Shown: positions 1 through 11,745 of the stretch, in pieces
How positions within the stretch are numbered: position 1 is the stretch's first letter
How the letters are laid out: each line of letters starts with the position of its first letter
The notes under the pieces: generated by a model
What the model was told of the DNA's origin: nothing
The model's database searches: none
The model's input: the letters and a program-made list of their open reading frames with translations, nothing else
Program-made: the position numbers and the translations under genes
From: Mixophyes australis
Lineage: Eukaryota; Chordata; Amphibia; Anura; Limnodynastidae
DNA length: 64,000 bases
NCBI GenBank assembly: GCA_036250195.1
Contig: JAVHZZ010000002.1
Coordinates: 275,926,460-275,990,459, forward strand
Direction of reading: 5' to 3'

Positions 1-258
1 CTAGCTATAAATCACATTTATGTTCCATGATCATGGTCTATGTACTGCATTGGTAGCACATGAGTTAGGGTTTAGGTGAACGTAAATCATAACAGTCAAG
101 TGGGGGGTAAAAAAGCAGCTAAAATAGTAGATAGGCATATATACATTAGAAGTGGCTGTATGAAAAATGTAATGCAACTGTAAGTAAATGTAATTTTATA
201 GTTTTACAATGAAGGCAGTAGGAGAAGTGGCAGCATGGCGTTCCAGCTCACTGCAACC

Positions 259-259
<1 letters not shown>
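1..259. other. Flanking DNA, no feature
   Basis: I see no coding or repeat structure here apart from ordinary AT-rich vertebrate-like sequence. Confidence 0.5.
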
Positions 260-305
<46 letters not shown>

Positions 306-313
306 ATATATAA
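260..313. repeat. (TA)n microsatellite
   Basis: An uninterrupted TA dinucleotide run. It immediately precedes the Gmr1-like pol remnant and makes a spurious Tyr/Ile-rich reading frame. Confidence 0.95.
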
Positions 314-360
314 AACAGGGATACTCTGCACTCTCCAAACATATAATTAATGCTGTAAAG

Positions 361-447
361 ATGGTTCTTACGCTGCAGCCCTACCTCTTCACAGTGGAGC
401 ATAGGCCAGGGAATCTGCACAAAAATGCAGATGTCCTTTCTCGCTGA
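361..447 (+). pseudogene. RNase H C-terminal tail of a Gmr1-like Ty3/gypsy pol
   Basis: About 28 residues remain. They end in the motif VEHRPGNLHKNADVLSR and a stop, which matches the last RNase H block of Ty3/gypsy pol (HRPG.. NADxLSR). The stop is followed within about 60 bp by a purine-rich tract (aaaagaagggg) and then an LTR. In ordinary Ty3/gypsy elements integrase follows RNase H, so an RNase H end right next to the 3' LTR fits the Gmr1-like gene order, in which integrase lies upstream of RT. The rest of pol is absent and is replaced upstream by a TA microsatellite. The family call is supported by the related LTR at 41448-41866, whose element keeps integrase and SCAN-gag remnants. Confidence 0.7.
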
Positions 448-504
448 CATGCTCTCTCCGTAGTGTCAGCGTCACCAAGTTTGGTGATGCTAAAAGAAGG
501 GGTA

Positions 505-860
505 TGTGGCAAATAAGCCTCTTTGCCACACCTCTTCTATAGGGAATTATAGCTAGTCTGCTGTAGTAGGCTGCAGACAGGGTTAAATTTTCCCTGGGCT
601 CCTCTTTTAGCACATAAACACACAAGTGTTCAACATAGCTGTAATTGGTTTGCTGTTGAGTTGTGATTTGTTTGTATTGCTAGGGTGGAGGATAAAAACC
701 TGTTTGTGGGCAGGCACACCTATGAGAGTTAGTGGCTGGCCAGCAGTGAGGAGAGCACTGTTTAGCCAGTCGTAGGGCTGTGGGAGAATTTATGTGGAGA
801 AACTGCTGTTAATAATAATACATTATTCTCCGTATTCACCAAAGCATTATTCTATTGCTA
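505..860 (+). mobile_element. Gmr1-like LTR (copy 1)
   Basis: Starts TGTGGCAAATAAG directly after the purine tract, and is colinear with the LTR at 41448-41866: same order of blocks, including the purine tract, TTTGCCACA, the CTGCAG..AGGCTG block and the CCCTGGG..CCTTTTAGCACA block. The 3' boundary is not clear because the copies diverge after about 800. Confidence 0.65.
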
Positions 861-1341
861 TAAGATGGGCTGCACTCTGTATATATAAATATAGGATAGT
901 GCAGTTTTGTTTTTATTTAATACCAGATATAAGTTTAAAAATGTGTACTTGTACGCATTATTAATTTTATATCTAATTTTATATCTGGTACTGAATAATG
1001 CAAAAATACTCTGCTCTCCTGCACCCCATCTGTTCTTTAGAGTAGTGCAGCTGAAATATTTGTTGTGATTGAATATTTATATATTTTCCAGGGTGGCTGG
1101 TCTAATTTCCAAATATATTAAAAGGTGCTACATTGCTGTGACTGAAAGTACAATATACAAATCAAAATGCACATGCAGGTGCACACTTTCAGGACTAAGA
1201 ACATATTTCTACATAATTAAAGATCAATATTTGTTAAACAATATCAACTATATATTCTGTATAGAACAATATATACAATATTAATATAATACAATAAAGC
1301 TGTATATATCTAAGAGTGTTTGGATAGATTAGATTGATAGG
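861..1341. other. Gene-free, with a small inverted repeat
   Basis: The 12-bp arms at 921-932 and 979-990 (taccagatataa and its complement) are perfect. Weaker complementarity extends outward to about 865-1040, so this may be a decayed palindromic MITE. Nothing else is seen. Confidence 0.35.
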
Positions 1342-1540
1342 TATTTCCCAAATATGGTCTTCAGGGACCCCTAACAGAACAAGTGTTCCAGGTCACACAG
1401 TATCACGGGTGAAATAATTTCTACAACCAGTGGATCTGTTACAATGTGTCTGTCAGTAACTACTACACGTGTGTTCCAGCAAAGAGATATGGAAAACATG
1501 CACTGTTAGGGGTGTCTGAGGACCGTATTTGGGAAACAAT
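1342..1540. mobile_element. Short TIR element, older relative of the 1654-1843 hAT MITE
   Basis: The ends are inverted: TTTCCCAAATATGGTCTTCAG at the left and ...GAGGACCGTATTTGGGAAA at the right. Internal blocks (CATGCACTGTTAG, tggatct) match the neighbouring element at 1654-1843. No clean target duplication is visible. Confidence 0.6.
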
Positions 1541-1549
1541 GGATACAAT

Positions 1550-1588
1550 AAATAGATAGATAGATAAACAGATAGATAGATAGACTCC
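1550..1588. repeat. (GATA)n microsatellite
   Basis: Interrupted run of ATAG/GATA tetranucleotides between the two short hAT-type MITEs. Confidence 0.85.
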
Positions 1589-1653
1589 ACTAAAAGGCTA
1601 TGCACTATTTGTGTATGTTTTCCTTGATCACTTAACAAAAAAGTCTCTCAGAT

Positions 1654-1843
1654 CAGTGTTCATCAAACCCAGTCCTCAGGATCCCTAACAGTGCAAGTTT
1701 TCCAAGTGACAAGGGAAATAATTATACCACCTGTGGATCTATTCCAATGAGTTAGTCAGTAATGAATACACCTGAGCTATAGCAAGAAGATCTGGAAAAC
1801 ATGCACTGTTAGTGGTCCTGAGGACCAGGTTTAAGAAACACTG
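1654..1843. mobile_element. hAT-type MITE, 190 bp
   Basis: Begins CAGTGTTCATCAAACC and ends GGTTTAAGAAACACTG, which is an imperfect terminal inverted repeat. It is flanked by a perfect 8-bp duplication TCTCAGAT at 1646-1653 and 1844-1851. Eight-bp duplications and CA-initiated TIRs are hallmarks of hAT transposition. There is no coding capacity, so it must have been mobilised in trans. Confidence 0.85.
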
Positions 1844-1851
1844 TCTCAGAT

Positions 1852-2690
1852 CACCACTGACTTGTTTTGTGTTTGTTTGCAACTTCACAAATTAATTATA
1901 TTTGTATTTTAAGTCCAGATGTTGCATTTGCAATATTTGCTTTAATATATGTTTTCTCATACATATTTCATGTATTTCGAATGAATTATTTTGCATGGTA
2001 TTCAACTGGTAGGATTCAACTTCAGCTCATGAAAAACTACTATAAAAAGACGATAACTTTTCGACTGCATTAGTGTAATGCAGATAGTCAGATTTTAAAT
2101 GTCAATAAAGTGTTTCTTGTGCTATGAATACCAGTGCATGATGTGTCTTTATACAATGTATGACAATGCATGACAGATGTTACATAAAAGGACAGTGTTT
2201 TCATAATGCCAATGAATGAATTGACCCATATGTCCATATAGAATGACAACATATGCATTTATCCTAGCTATAGATGCTTGAAAATTTCAGATTTATACAA
2301 AATTTGACAGTGTTTCACTGATTGGATGGATATGAACATGTTTGTGGTACAATCGAGCAAACAACCTCTATTCAAATATGTGGTACTAAATTTGTGTCTT
2401 GTGTTCACATTACCATTCACTGTTCACTATTTGAGTTTGAGGTTTGGGGTTCACCATTCTTGTTTTCCATTTGTGTTACAATTTGTGTTAAAATGTATGT
2501 GGTTTTTTTTAAAAAAAAAATATTTAAACACTTTTTAAAGATTTTCAATTATTTCAACAGTATTTTTAAAAAATGTAATTCGGGCTGTTAGCATTAATGT
2601 GGAAGAAGTTCACTGTTCACATCAATTTTTGCCTTTCACAATTAAAAACAGTTTAAATGTATCAATTTAAGCTTGAACATGGTCAAACCA
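1852..2690. other. Gene-free AT-rich interval
   Basis: Only short, low-complexity reading frames are present (for example a Phe/Lys-rich one near 2322-2591 caused by poly-T/poly-A). No domain is recognised. Confidence 0.5.
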
Positions 2691-2694
2691 ATTT

Positions 2695-3815
2695 GAACAT
2701 GGCAGAACCTGTTCAAAGATGGTGAAATGGATAAGATCTTGGTTGCAGGGTAGTTATAGTAAGTGGAGTACATTGACAGGAGGGAAAGGTTACCAGTGGA
2801 GTACCCCAAGGATATGTACTTGGACCAATGCTTTTTAATGTCTTTATTGGAGACATTGCAAATGGTATTTGAAGGGAAAGTATGCCATTTTGCAGATGAC
2901 ACAAAGATATGCAATAGGGTAGACACACCAGGAGGGGTAAAACAAATGATTGATGCTCTAAGTAGACTAGAGGAATGGTCAAGAGAGTGGAAACTACAGT
3001 TTAATGCCAAAAAATGCAAAATCATGCACTTGGGTCTCAAAAACCCAAAGGCTAAATATAGTATTAATGGCACTATACTGGAAACTACTGAGGAAGAAAT
3101 GGATCTAGGAGTCACTATTTCAGGTGACTTAAAGGCAGGTAAACAATGCAACAAAGCAATGAGGAAGTCAGATGCTTGGTTGCATAGGGAGAGGAATCTG
3201 TAGCAGAAAGAAAGAAGTAATAATGCCACTATATAGGTCATTGGTATGGCCTCATCTAGAATACTGTGTTCAATTCTGGAAGCCATATCCCCAGAAGAAT
3301 ATAAATACATTAGAAACTGTACAAAAGAATGGCAACTAAAATGGTGCATGGCCTACAGCACAAAACTTATCCGGAAAAACTAAAAGAACTTAATATGTAT
3401 AGTTTGGAGCGGAGATGGGAAAGGGGGGACATGATAGAAACTTTCAAATATATCAAGGGTTTGAACAAGGTACATGAGGGAAACATTCTTTAAAGGAAGA
3501 GAAGTACTAGAGCACGAGGACATGCACCAAAACTGGAGGGAAGTAGGTTCAGAGGACATATGAGGAAAAACTACTTCACAGAAAGAGTAGTGGATAAGTG
3601 GAATAGCCTCCCATCAGATGTGGTAGAGGCTAATACCGTAGAGCAGTTTCAACATGCTTGGGAATAGACATAAGAATATCCTTATAAAGAATATCCTTAT
3701 AAAGAATAAGGGATCAAATAAGGTTTAAGGTTAGCATAGGTTAATAAATCAAAAGGCAGACTAGATGAGCCAAGCGGTTCTTATCTGCCGTCAAATTCTA
3801 TGTTTCTGTGTTTAA
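2695..3815 (+). mobile_element. 5'-truncated CR1-type LINE, RT 3' half and 3' end
   Basis: Plus-strand frames encode the end of a CR1/Jockey-group reverse transcriptase. Near 2800 is a degenerate form of the block before the catalytic motif (VPQG), then FADDTKIC (the RT ADD box) at about 2884-2910, then WSREWKLQFNAKKCKIMHLG and a decayed thumb with LYRSLVWPHLEYCVQFW and ERGDMIETFKYIKG (about 3225-3460). Several frameshifts and stops break it. The end, near 3790-3815, is a short element 3' terminus ending in AATTCTATG, as in the octamer tails of CR1 elements. Endonuclease and ORF1 are missing, the normal outcome of incomplete target-primed reverse transcription. It differs clearly in sequence from the CR1 at 20.3-24.1 kb. 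Confidence 0.85.
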
Positions 3816-6650
3816 AATATCTCTGGTCTTGAAGGAGTTAATAGTATTGTAAACACTGTGTGGCACAGTGGAATTTTTATGAATCTAATATGCATCGGTA
3901 TCTGTGATGTGCTTGTTCCATTCCTGCATATGTGTATGTGAATGAATAATGCAGCAATAATCAAGAGTTCTTATTTTTGGGTGTGTGAATTCGACAACTG
4001 GAGGACTTTTCTGAAAACTGCTCCATAGCGAACAAATAGAATTAAGAAAAATTAAACTACACTAGAAAATGATATCTAGAATTGCAGTGATTTTTATAGG
4101 TAATACCATATATTTCTATATATCCGTTTCCATAAATGCCTGTGCTATGGGATTTTGGTAAAATGACTAAAGGAATCAAGATAAACACATTAACACGTAA
4201 AATCAACATTAACTTGCACCATGCTTAAGTACATTACTGTGAATATGCCCTTAGTTTGAGAAGATCTTTTAAGCATGAGAAATTTGCAAGGTGAACTACT
4301 CATATATGTAGTTAAAACTATAGATACATGCTGCATATGAAGAGGGAAATCAATTACTTGCCACTAGTGATGTCCCTTTTCTCATGTGAAATGTCACTCA
4401 CTTCTTGTGTGGTGGGCCTGACCCCACTGGAACATTTGTGCTATAATAGACATGTTTAAGTTGCAGCATATTCCGAAGTGCCTAACGAGAGCAGCAATCA
4501 CAGGGGTCATCACATTGAGGTAACCAGCAATCTAGAAAGATGTATGTAATTATAAAACCTATTTTGCTACAAATGCTTTTTGTTTTAATTGTTTATATAT
4601 AAAATCTTTATTTCAAATTGAATAGTTTTGAGATATTGAGTTTCCAATAAATATTTGACCTTAATTTAATTTGCGTCATATCTGAAAAGCTTGATGCATC
4701 TAAATAAATCAAACTCATATTAATGGCTTCCCTGCCTTGTGGAAAAATATCTCCACTTTTGGGGTCTCATTTAAAGATGGACATAAGTCAATTTACGGTG
4801 TGTAAAAATGCTTATTATGCATGAATATGAAAATATGTGTCCGTATTTAGAGTTAAACATAACAAGAACATTCAGTCCCTTGCGCCTGGAGAGGTCGATC
4901 AGTTGTGTGCAAATATAAGTTCAGTACAGTAAGGGCATGCGCACGTAAGTGGACAGAGCAGAATCCATCAGTTTCCAGTCACAATGCTGGAACCAAAGTC
5001 TGTCAGTAACAGCCTCGTTGCAGCAGTATGTTGATGAACATTTATACCAGAATTACACCTGACAGGATATGTAAAGTGATCAATCAGGAAGTGCTTAAAT
5101 GTTATTGGTTCTAATAACATACATTATAAGTACATTAACATAAATAGCATTTTGTTTGTAGAAAATTTGTAGCCAAAAGCTTTATTACCCCTGATTCTGC
5201 ATGAAAACAATATATATGTAGTGTATATGGGGACATAATTAGCATTCACTGAGGCCCGTAGCAATCTTTGGGGGATGTCCGCAAGGCTTATCTACAAACT
5301 GCTCTGAGGGCTCCTGCTCTCCTCTTCTGAATATGCGACGATGCCGCAAATACTTGTGATAAGTTTTCTAATTCTTAAGCATTATCAATGCATGCGCAGT
5401 ATATATCCCACACATGCCAAGAACAACAAAGTTGGGGTCTCTGGAGAGGATGGATACACAAAGCCAAGCCGACCCCCTTACTGCCATGCTCCACTGCAAC
5501 CATATGAGCTACAATATTGGTAGTTAACCCCTGTGTGTATGTATACATTTATACATATTGGACCACGCAGTGTACACAGCACATTCCAATATTGGAAAAA
5601 AAGAGCACATATTAGGAGTGACCACAGGAAAATCATTAAGATATAAGAAATTAAGATATTAAGAAATATCTATTTAAATGGTGGTTAGAAACACACAAAA
5701 AAGGAAGTTAGGGTAAAAAGTGCAAAAGTTAACATGTGCTAGAATTTGAAATAGAGCACATTATTAAAGCAATGTGCAGTCATAGTTACTGGGTTTGAAT
5801 TTCTAAAAACGCCAATGTGCTGTTGTCCACACACCGCCCATTTTAAAGTAACTTAAGATATGATATGCATGTAAAACCTGACACGGACACGTGAATGAAT
5901 TTGGTAAACTAAGGTCACAGTTTGTTAATTGATACAAAAAATGGTGGCAAAGAAAGCAAATGCAGGCAAGCTACCAGTCAATACCAAAACACTCCAACCA
6001 CTCTGGCAACACGGTTACTCAGGGTATCTGCACAGGTGACCCCTACAGAGGCAGGATCGAAGGGAAGAAGGTTCTAATCACATTACAGGGCAGGAGGGAG
6101 GGTGTTCCAGAGAAAATGGATGACAGTTTCCAGTGACATTGGCTTATCAAGTCAAGTGAACCCCATCCCCTGGATTCCTATTGGCTAGATTAATTCCTCA
6201 AACCTAACCCTTTAAGATCAGGGCAGTGTAGCTGCCACAGCCCAGGGTTTAAATCCCCTCATTGTCTCATTTAGTTCATTGCCAAGGAGAACAGGAATGT
6301 TGTAGGTTATGCAATGCTTGATCTTCCAGCATTCTTGATTGGGAAATAGGAAAAAAATAGGTGACACTGCCAATCTAACTAAACAATTACCCACCACACT
6401 CAAGCCATACCATGATTTTCCCCAAGGCACCATCATTTGGTTTAGACCAGGCCCATTTACGAGGCTTTAGCCCTCAAAGATGTCAAATCCTTGGAAAATT
6501 AGCTGTATGGTGTCATGCACTGGACCCTCCATTTCACTTACCGATGGGCAAAGCAGGGATCCTCCATTGAACCTCCTCCAGGCGCTGACGCTGCTTCTCT
6601 GAAGGCAATCGCCATCTTAGATTCAGGTCTGCGCATATTTTCTATATTCA
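3816..6650. other. Gene-free interval
   Basis: I looked on both strands and found only short non-conserved reading frames. There is no TIR, LTR or tandem structure I can support. Confidence 0.5.
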
Positions 6651-6654
6651 AACA

Positions 6655-6691
6655 TTGGCTGTGGAGCACTGTGGCACCCTACAAATCTACG

Positions 6692-6726
<35 letters not shown>

Positions 6727-6727
6727 T
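6655..6727 (+). repeat. SINE/L2-like 3' tail with (ATA)n
   Basis: A decayed version of the tail motif GGCGCTATATAAATAAATG (here GGCACCCTACAAATCTACG) followed by an ATA trinucleotide run. It resembles better-preserved copies near 44570-44630 and 51340-51420. Confidence 0.5.
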
Positions 6728-8057
6728 TCCTCCTCAAGATTAGCTGCCCTATTAATGTCAGGTTGGTGTATTTTTATCACAAAATGTTTCACCCCAAATA
6801 CTGACACACAGCATTCAGTAAGAATTATTTGTGCTGAACTGGGACATTTAAATGGTGTGATAAAACAAGCTTGATATCATCTTAACCAGCCTGTCCCTCG
6901 TTTCTCACAAAATGTGGAGCATACCAACATGTACATTTTATAGCCCTGTTAAAGTTCCTCAGCTTACCAGAATGTTAATGCAGTGTCTAATTATATGTGG
7001 ATAAAGGGACATTGCAGCCATTCCCATATACAAGACTTTTTCACTGTATGTTACACATTGTAAAAATGTATATTGTTTATTGTACATTGTTGATATTGCA
7101 GTGATGTTGTTATACATTGTTCTGAAACTGAAAAGCCAGGTGGGTTATGGGTAAGGATCAGGTGGGGTCAAGAGCCAGGATACGGGTGAGGGGGCTGTAG
7201 ATACATTCATTCTCCCCCTCCTTTCTCTACAGGACGTTCTAATCAGCTGGTAGCTAGTTCTGACTGAACAAGCTTGTAAAGAGTTAATACTAGGAGTGTC
7301 ACTTAATCATCTTGACATTACCTCTTAATTAACCTTAGTATGTCCCCATTGTCTCAGGTTATATTCCAACAGACTCCTTGGAGCCATCCCAGCATATAAC
7401 CAAGGGATGTAGTGGGATGAGAAGAGACAACCCTGTAACAGTCCCTTTTGACATGCAGCCACTCTCAGGGGATCCCACTATCTAAGGCCACCACTAATCC
7501 AGCCCCTGGAGCATGGGAAATCTTCAGGGTATAGAGGAAAGAGTGAGAGCCAGGGATGCCGGTTGTTTTCTTTTTGATTTGGTCCTGGGGATAACCACAG
7601 TGTTGAAGTCTAGGCTTCTGCTGGACTGAGCATCCTGCTGGTACATTTGCAGATCAGAAAAACTGCATGTGTCTAAGATTCTAAAACTCAGGACATCCAG
7701 GTGATTGTAACTCCTTAAGGTAGTGGGGTAAGTGACAGATAATATGGTAAACCTGTCTGGCATTTACTGTTTGTCTATAGTACTCTAATTATTGTTTTTA
7801 TTACTGTTGTACTGTTGTAACTGCATTTACTTGAGTGAATATAAGAAGCCTAGAAGATACTGGGTATGCTTTACATGCATAGTAAGGAACCCCTAGGTAG
7901 CCAGCCAGCGTGAAGTAGTTGTAATTGTGCCAGATAAACCCGGTATCTTCACAATCAGTTCTAAAATTTAAAATTTTGCGGGAATTTCTCAAATTTTATA
8001 AACGGTTTAAAAAAAATCAATAAAGTTGAACAGGTTCCACAATGTTCTAGCTGATGT
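6728..8057. other. Gene-free interval
   Basis: No conserved reading frame or repeat is recognised. Confidence 0.45.
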
Positions 8058-8058
8058 T

Positions 8059-8910
8059 TGAGGAACTGCTCAGAAATAACAATCTATATGGAACGAGGTA
8101 ACAATTTGACTAAGAATTTTGAAGAAAAGGGATATAACATGGAAAAAGTCCGGAGGGAATTTGAGGAAATAAAAAATATGGAGAAATCCAAATTGCTTGT
8201 TTATAAAACAGATGAAGAGAAAATTAGGGATATTAATATAGACGATGAGGAAGAAACTAGGAAAGATTATAAAACAGATTCAGTTCATCACACAATTTAG
8301 CAGTTCGGCAGATAAAATAAGACGAATATTGTTAAAACATTGGCACATTCTGCTAAAAGATGAAACATTAAAAGAGTTTTTACCTGCCAAGCCCATAATA
8401 GTATATAAGAGAGCCTCACACTTAAAATAGAAACTGGTCTCTAGCTACATTAAAGAGAAGGAAACAGGTACTAATACATAGCTTAATGAACAGACAGGAG
8501 GTTTTTCCAACAGTCAAAATTGTTACAGATGTAAACACTCGAAGAATCCATTTCTTAAAGGAGAGAGAAGGTTTCGTTCCATCGTGAAAATGTATTTATT
8601 AAGCTGTCCATGTGGATTACATTACATAGGAGGCAACAAAAAGAAGCTTAAAACAAGAATTTATGAACATATGCGCAATATACGCTTAGGAATTCAGACA
8701 CACAGCATATCAGCACACTTTGATGAAGTACATGATTGAGACTATGGTGGCTTGAAATTCATGGGGATTTATAAAGTAAACCCACAGTGGTGAGGTGGTA
8801 ATTATAAAAAATTGATCTCCCAAGAAGAAAGAAAATGGATTTTTTAACATAGAATCTTTAACCACAAGAGGCCTAAATATAGAATTTGATTTAAACTCCT
8901 TCCTCTAAAA
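8059..8910 (+). pseudogene. Penelope-like element relic (RT tail plus GIY-YIG endonuclease)
   Basis: Penelope-like elements encode an RT followed by a GIY-YIG endonuclease. The first part (8059-8430) is Lys/Glu-rich and ends in ILLKHWHILLKDETLKEFLP, which matches the conserved region after the RT of Penelope-like elements (KHWPIL..D..L...LP). The second (about 8500-8905) has a CxxC motif (CYRC), then YLLSCPCGLHYIGGNKKKLK, a GIY-YIG core with the first block as GLHYIG, and the conserved Arg in KTRIYEHMR. Decayed sequence with QEERKWIF follows. Stops at about 8740, 8793 and 8845 and at least one frameshift kill it. The upstream RT palm is not recognisable. I am confident of the family, less so of exact edges. 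Confidence 0.8.
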
Positions 8911-9693
8911 ACAATCAAGTAATTTATGATTTTTCCAAAGGAACGAAGTGGAACGCACGCAACGGACATCCAGACTAATATTGAAGGATTAGACTCCTGT
9001 ATATGTGAGTACTAGTAAAAATAAATATCAATAAGAAAATACATTCTTGGAACAGCTTCTTGTGAAAAAGAAATGATTGGTTTACTTTTTGGTGGACATA
9101 ATTATGCTTATTATCGGATGACCTAGGGGGTGGTCTTACCATTTTTGGACTGCAATACTATTCTGCATTTTATATTTATGGTTTGAATATTCTGCTTTCT
9201 TGTATTTTTTATATAAACTTGCATTAAAAAATGTCTTGAGACATGATAGTGTTTTATTGATCAATATTTGTAGTTTTTAATATTTAATAAACACAATATT
9301 TCTTATGAAATTTATATGATGAATTAATTTATGCTAGAGGATGTGCGTTGTTTATCTATGTCAACTATGTTTAAGCCTGTCTGACAGAATTTGAACTAGT
9401 TTTCACATGTTTAAGTTTGAATCATTTTTGTTGGTATTTTATTGAGATCGTCAAAACACGAACAACAAAGAACACAGTAGTGTTTGCAGTTCAATTTTTT
9501 CAACATTTTTAAATACGTTTCTATTAATTACAAATATTTTACTTGTGTTTACCAAAAAATAAATAAAAAACACTAATTTCAAACGATGGACCTCAAATCA
9601 GGGTCCAAGTACTGCAAACCAATGAAATTTGTGTTCATTTTGTGCCAGTTTAAAGTTTCTATTGCTGAATGTGTAAAAGAGTAGGCAGGAAAC
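8911..9693. other. Gene-free AT-rich interval
   Basis: May include 3' untranslated sequence of the Penelope-like relic. Nothing further is recognised. Confidence 0.4.
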
Positions 9694-10573
9694 TGTCACA
9701 CTTTGGCCTCTTTGTCTTCGGGGTCAAAGCACCATGTCCTAAAACGTGTTAGTGGTAATCTGTCCACACAAAAAAAGCCCATGTATTTATCAGGTCTCTA
9801 GGAATTATATGTGTAAAAATAGCAGGAATACACAGGAACAGTCTTTAGTAAAAGATTTAATGTGCCTTTAAGTACAGAGAATAAGTCTAAGGACTCAGGT
9901 AGTAGCAAGTCCAGGGATTAGCCAGGGATCATCCGAAAACCAAGGGTGAAAGCCAGAGAAGGTAGTTGTTTTAGAGCCAAAGGTCAAACACAGAAAGACA
10001 GCCAGGTAACAACAAGACCTACGGCTAGATTTACTAAGCTGCGGGTTTGAAAAAATGGGGATGTTGCCTATAGCAACCTATCAGATCTAGCTTTCATTTA
10101 TTTAGTACTTTCTACAACATGACAGCTAGATTCTGATTGGTTGCTATAAGCAACATGACCACTTTTTCAAACCTGCAGCTTAGTAAATCTAGCCCCTGGA
10201 GTGCTAGTTCAAGGAGCAAAGCTCAATAAACCTTCAGTGTCTTGTTCCCAGGAAGCTGCTTATATTGACCAGAAATAAGCCTCAGGTGCTGGGAAATAAT
10301 TACTGCTAACAGGTCATTAGGCCATTTCCTCATGGACAGATGAGATGAAAAAGATGTAGTCAGTTATGTATTGAGCCTGTATTGCTATGTCCCAGAGTTG
10401 GCTGTTCAAGTCCTGCTGTTATGTCAGGTGTGAACATCGTGTTAGTGGCATAGCAGCTGCCCCATGTTGTAAAAGAGGAGTCATCTCAAATAGCAATTCC
10501 TGTGAGCAAACAGTAAAGATATGTGGACCACGAGCAGGGAACATCAAGTACTGAAATAGCACAGGACCTGACA
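9694..10573 (-). mobile_element. Possible solo LTR
   Basis: Bounded by TGTCACACTTTGG and GGACCTGACA, that is TGT...ACA ends. On the minus strand it contains a TATA-like GGTCAATATAAGCAGC. Its composition (AGGTCAAAC, CCAAGGGTG blocks) resembles the solo LTRs near 32.2, 39.9 and 63.5 kb. The flanking pentamers (GAAAC and GTAAT) do not match, so the call is tentative. A MITE at 10023-10194 lies inside it. Confidence 0.35.
10023..10194. mobile_element. Near-palindromic MITE, copy 1
   Basis: The two halves are inverted copies: GGCTAGATTTACTAAGCTGC at the left, GCAGCTTAGTAAATCTAGCC at the right. The inner halves (GATGTTGCCTATAGCAACC and its complement) pair almost completely. Two further copies lie at 47384-47556 and 61945-62068. 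Confidence 0.85.
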
Positions 10574-10907
10574 GTAATTATGACCTTAAAGTTGCCACAA
10601 TACAGCAGTATATGCCCACCAGATTTAAGGATTTTCTGGTTACATCCTTAAGTTAATAATGTCACTGATATCACATAGAACAATTCAACCATTGTTCCCA
10701 ACTAAATGGGTCATTCTATTGTCATATAAACTGAGCTGCAGAGATGCAGTTTGTCTGATCAACCATATCCATAAAAAATGTTTCGCTTTATTTACTCAGT
10801 GTGAGGAAGGTTATTGGATAAGAATGTCTTTATTTCACCACAAACTGATCTCATATCACACACATACTACAGTGAGGCTCAGACTCCGATTGGCAGTGAC
10901 AAAGTTA
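10574..10907. other. Gene-free interval
   Basis: No feature seen between the possible LTR and the hAT-1 target duplication. Confidence 0.4.
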
Positions 10908-10937
10908 CTTTAGTATAGAGATGGTCACTGACCCCCG

Positions 10938-11062
10938 TGTTTTGGTTTTGGATTCGGTTTTGGATCTGGATTACCGTTGTGTTTTGGTTTTGGTTTTGGT
11001 TTTGCAAAACCGCCATTGCGTGTTTTGGTTTTGGTTTTGGTTTTGTTTGGTTTTGTTTTGCT
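10938..11062 (+). repeat. Subterminal (TTTTGG)n-rich segment of hAT-1
   Basis: Repeated TTTTGG/GTTTTG units with variant spacers. Homologous stretches sit just inside the same terminus of hAT-2 (about 20047-20130) and hAT-3 (about 42175-42265), so this is a conserved element terminus and not random simple sequence. Confidence 0.75.
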
Positions 11063-11334
11063 ATTTTGTTGGAAAATACATGTTTTTGTGCCTAAAATAA
11101 CCCAATTTAGTGCTCCAACTGTTTTAGAGATAAGTAATCTAATTGTTGAGGTAATAAATCATCCAAAAAAACTGTTTAATTCTTCGTTGGTAGGCCTTCA
11201 TTTATTCTACACACAAAACAGATTGTCTTCCTCTCCATCTATGCATATTGGCAATGCAGCCATCGTCTTTGAATGTATATTACACCCTACACTTATAGTT
11301 AAATATGTAAAGAAATGGAAAAAGACAGTTTGCT

Positions 11335-11745
11335 TTCTGTCTCTATAGGCCCCCCTCCACTTTTTTAAAAAAACAAAAAATTCAGCCATTATAGACTGTA
11401 CAATATTAATTGACATGGAGAAAGCCAGTTTGGTTTCTGTCTCTCTAGGCCCCCCTCCACTTGTATAAAATACCAAAAAATCCAGCCGTTATAGACTGTA
11501 CAATATTAATTGACATGGAGAAAGCCAGTTTGGTTTTTGTCTCTCTAGGCCACCCTCCACTTGTATAAAATACTAATAAATTCAGCCGTTATATACTGTA
11601 CAATATAAATTGAAATGGACAAAGGCAGTTTGGTATCTGTCTGCATCAGATCCTCTCTCCACTAGGAGTAAAATAGAAAACTATTCAGCCGTTATATAAT
11701 CTAGAATATAAATAGAAATTGAGAAAGGCAATTTGGTATCTGGCT
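11335..11745 (-). repeat. ~113-bp tandem units at the 3' side of hAT-1
   Basis: Recurring blocks CAGCCGTTATAGACTGTA, AATATAAAT, GGACAAAGGCAGTTTGGT and CCCCTCCACT, about four units. The C-terminal end of the hAT-1 ORF runs into this array. hAT-3 has a homologous array at 42330-42870. Confidence 0.85.

Noticed and set aside
2322..2591. Plus-strand Phe/Cys-rich small ORFs
   Set aside because: AT-rich low-complexity sequence with poly-A and poly-T runs; no homology recognised.
10938..11062. Interstitial telomere-like repeat
   Set aside because: The hexamer is TTTTGG, not vertebrate TTAGGG, and it recurs at the same place in other hAT copies, so it is an element terminus.
10977..11348. Plus-strand Phe/Val/Leu-rich frame resembling a membrane protein
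   Set aside because: Its first part is the TTTTGG repeat at the hAT-1 terminus translated; not a gene.
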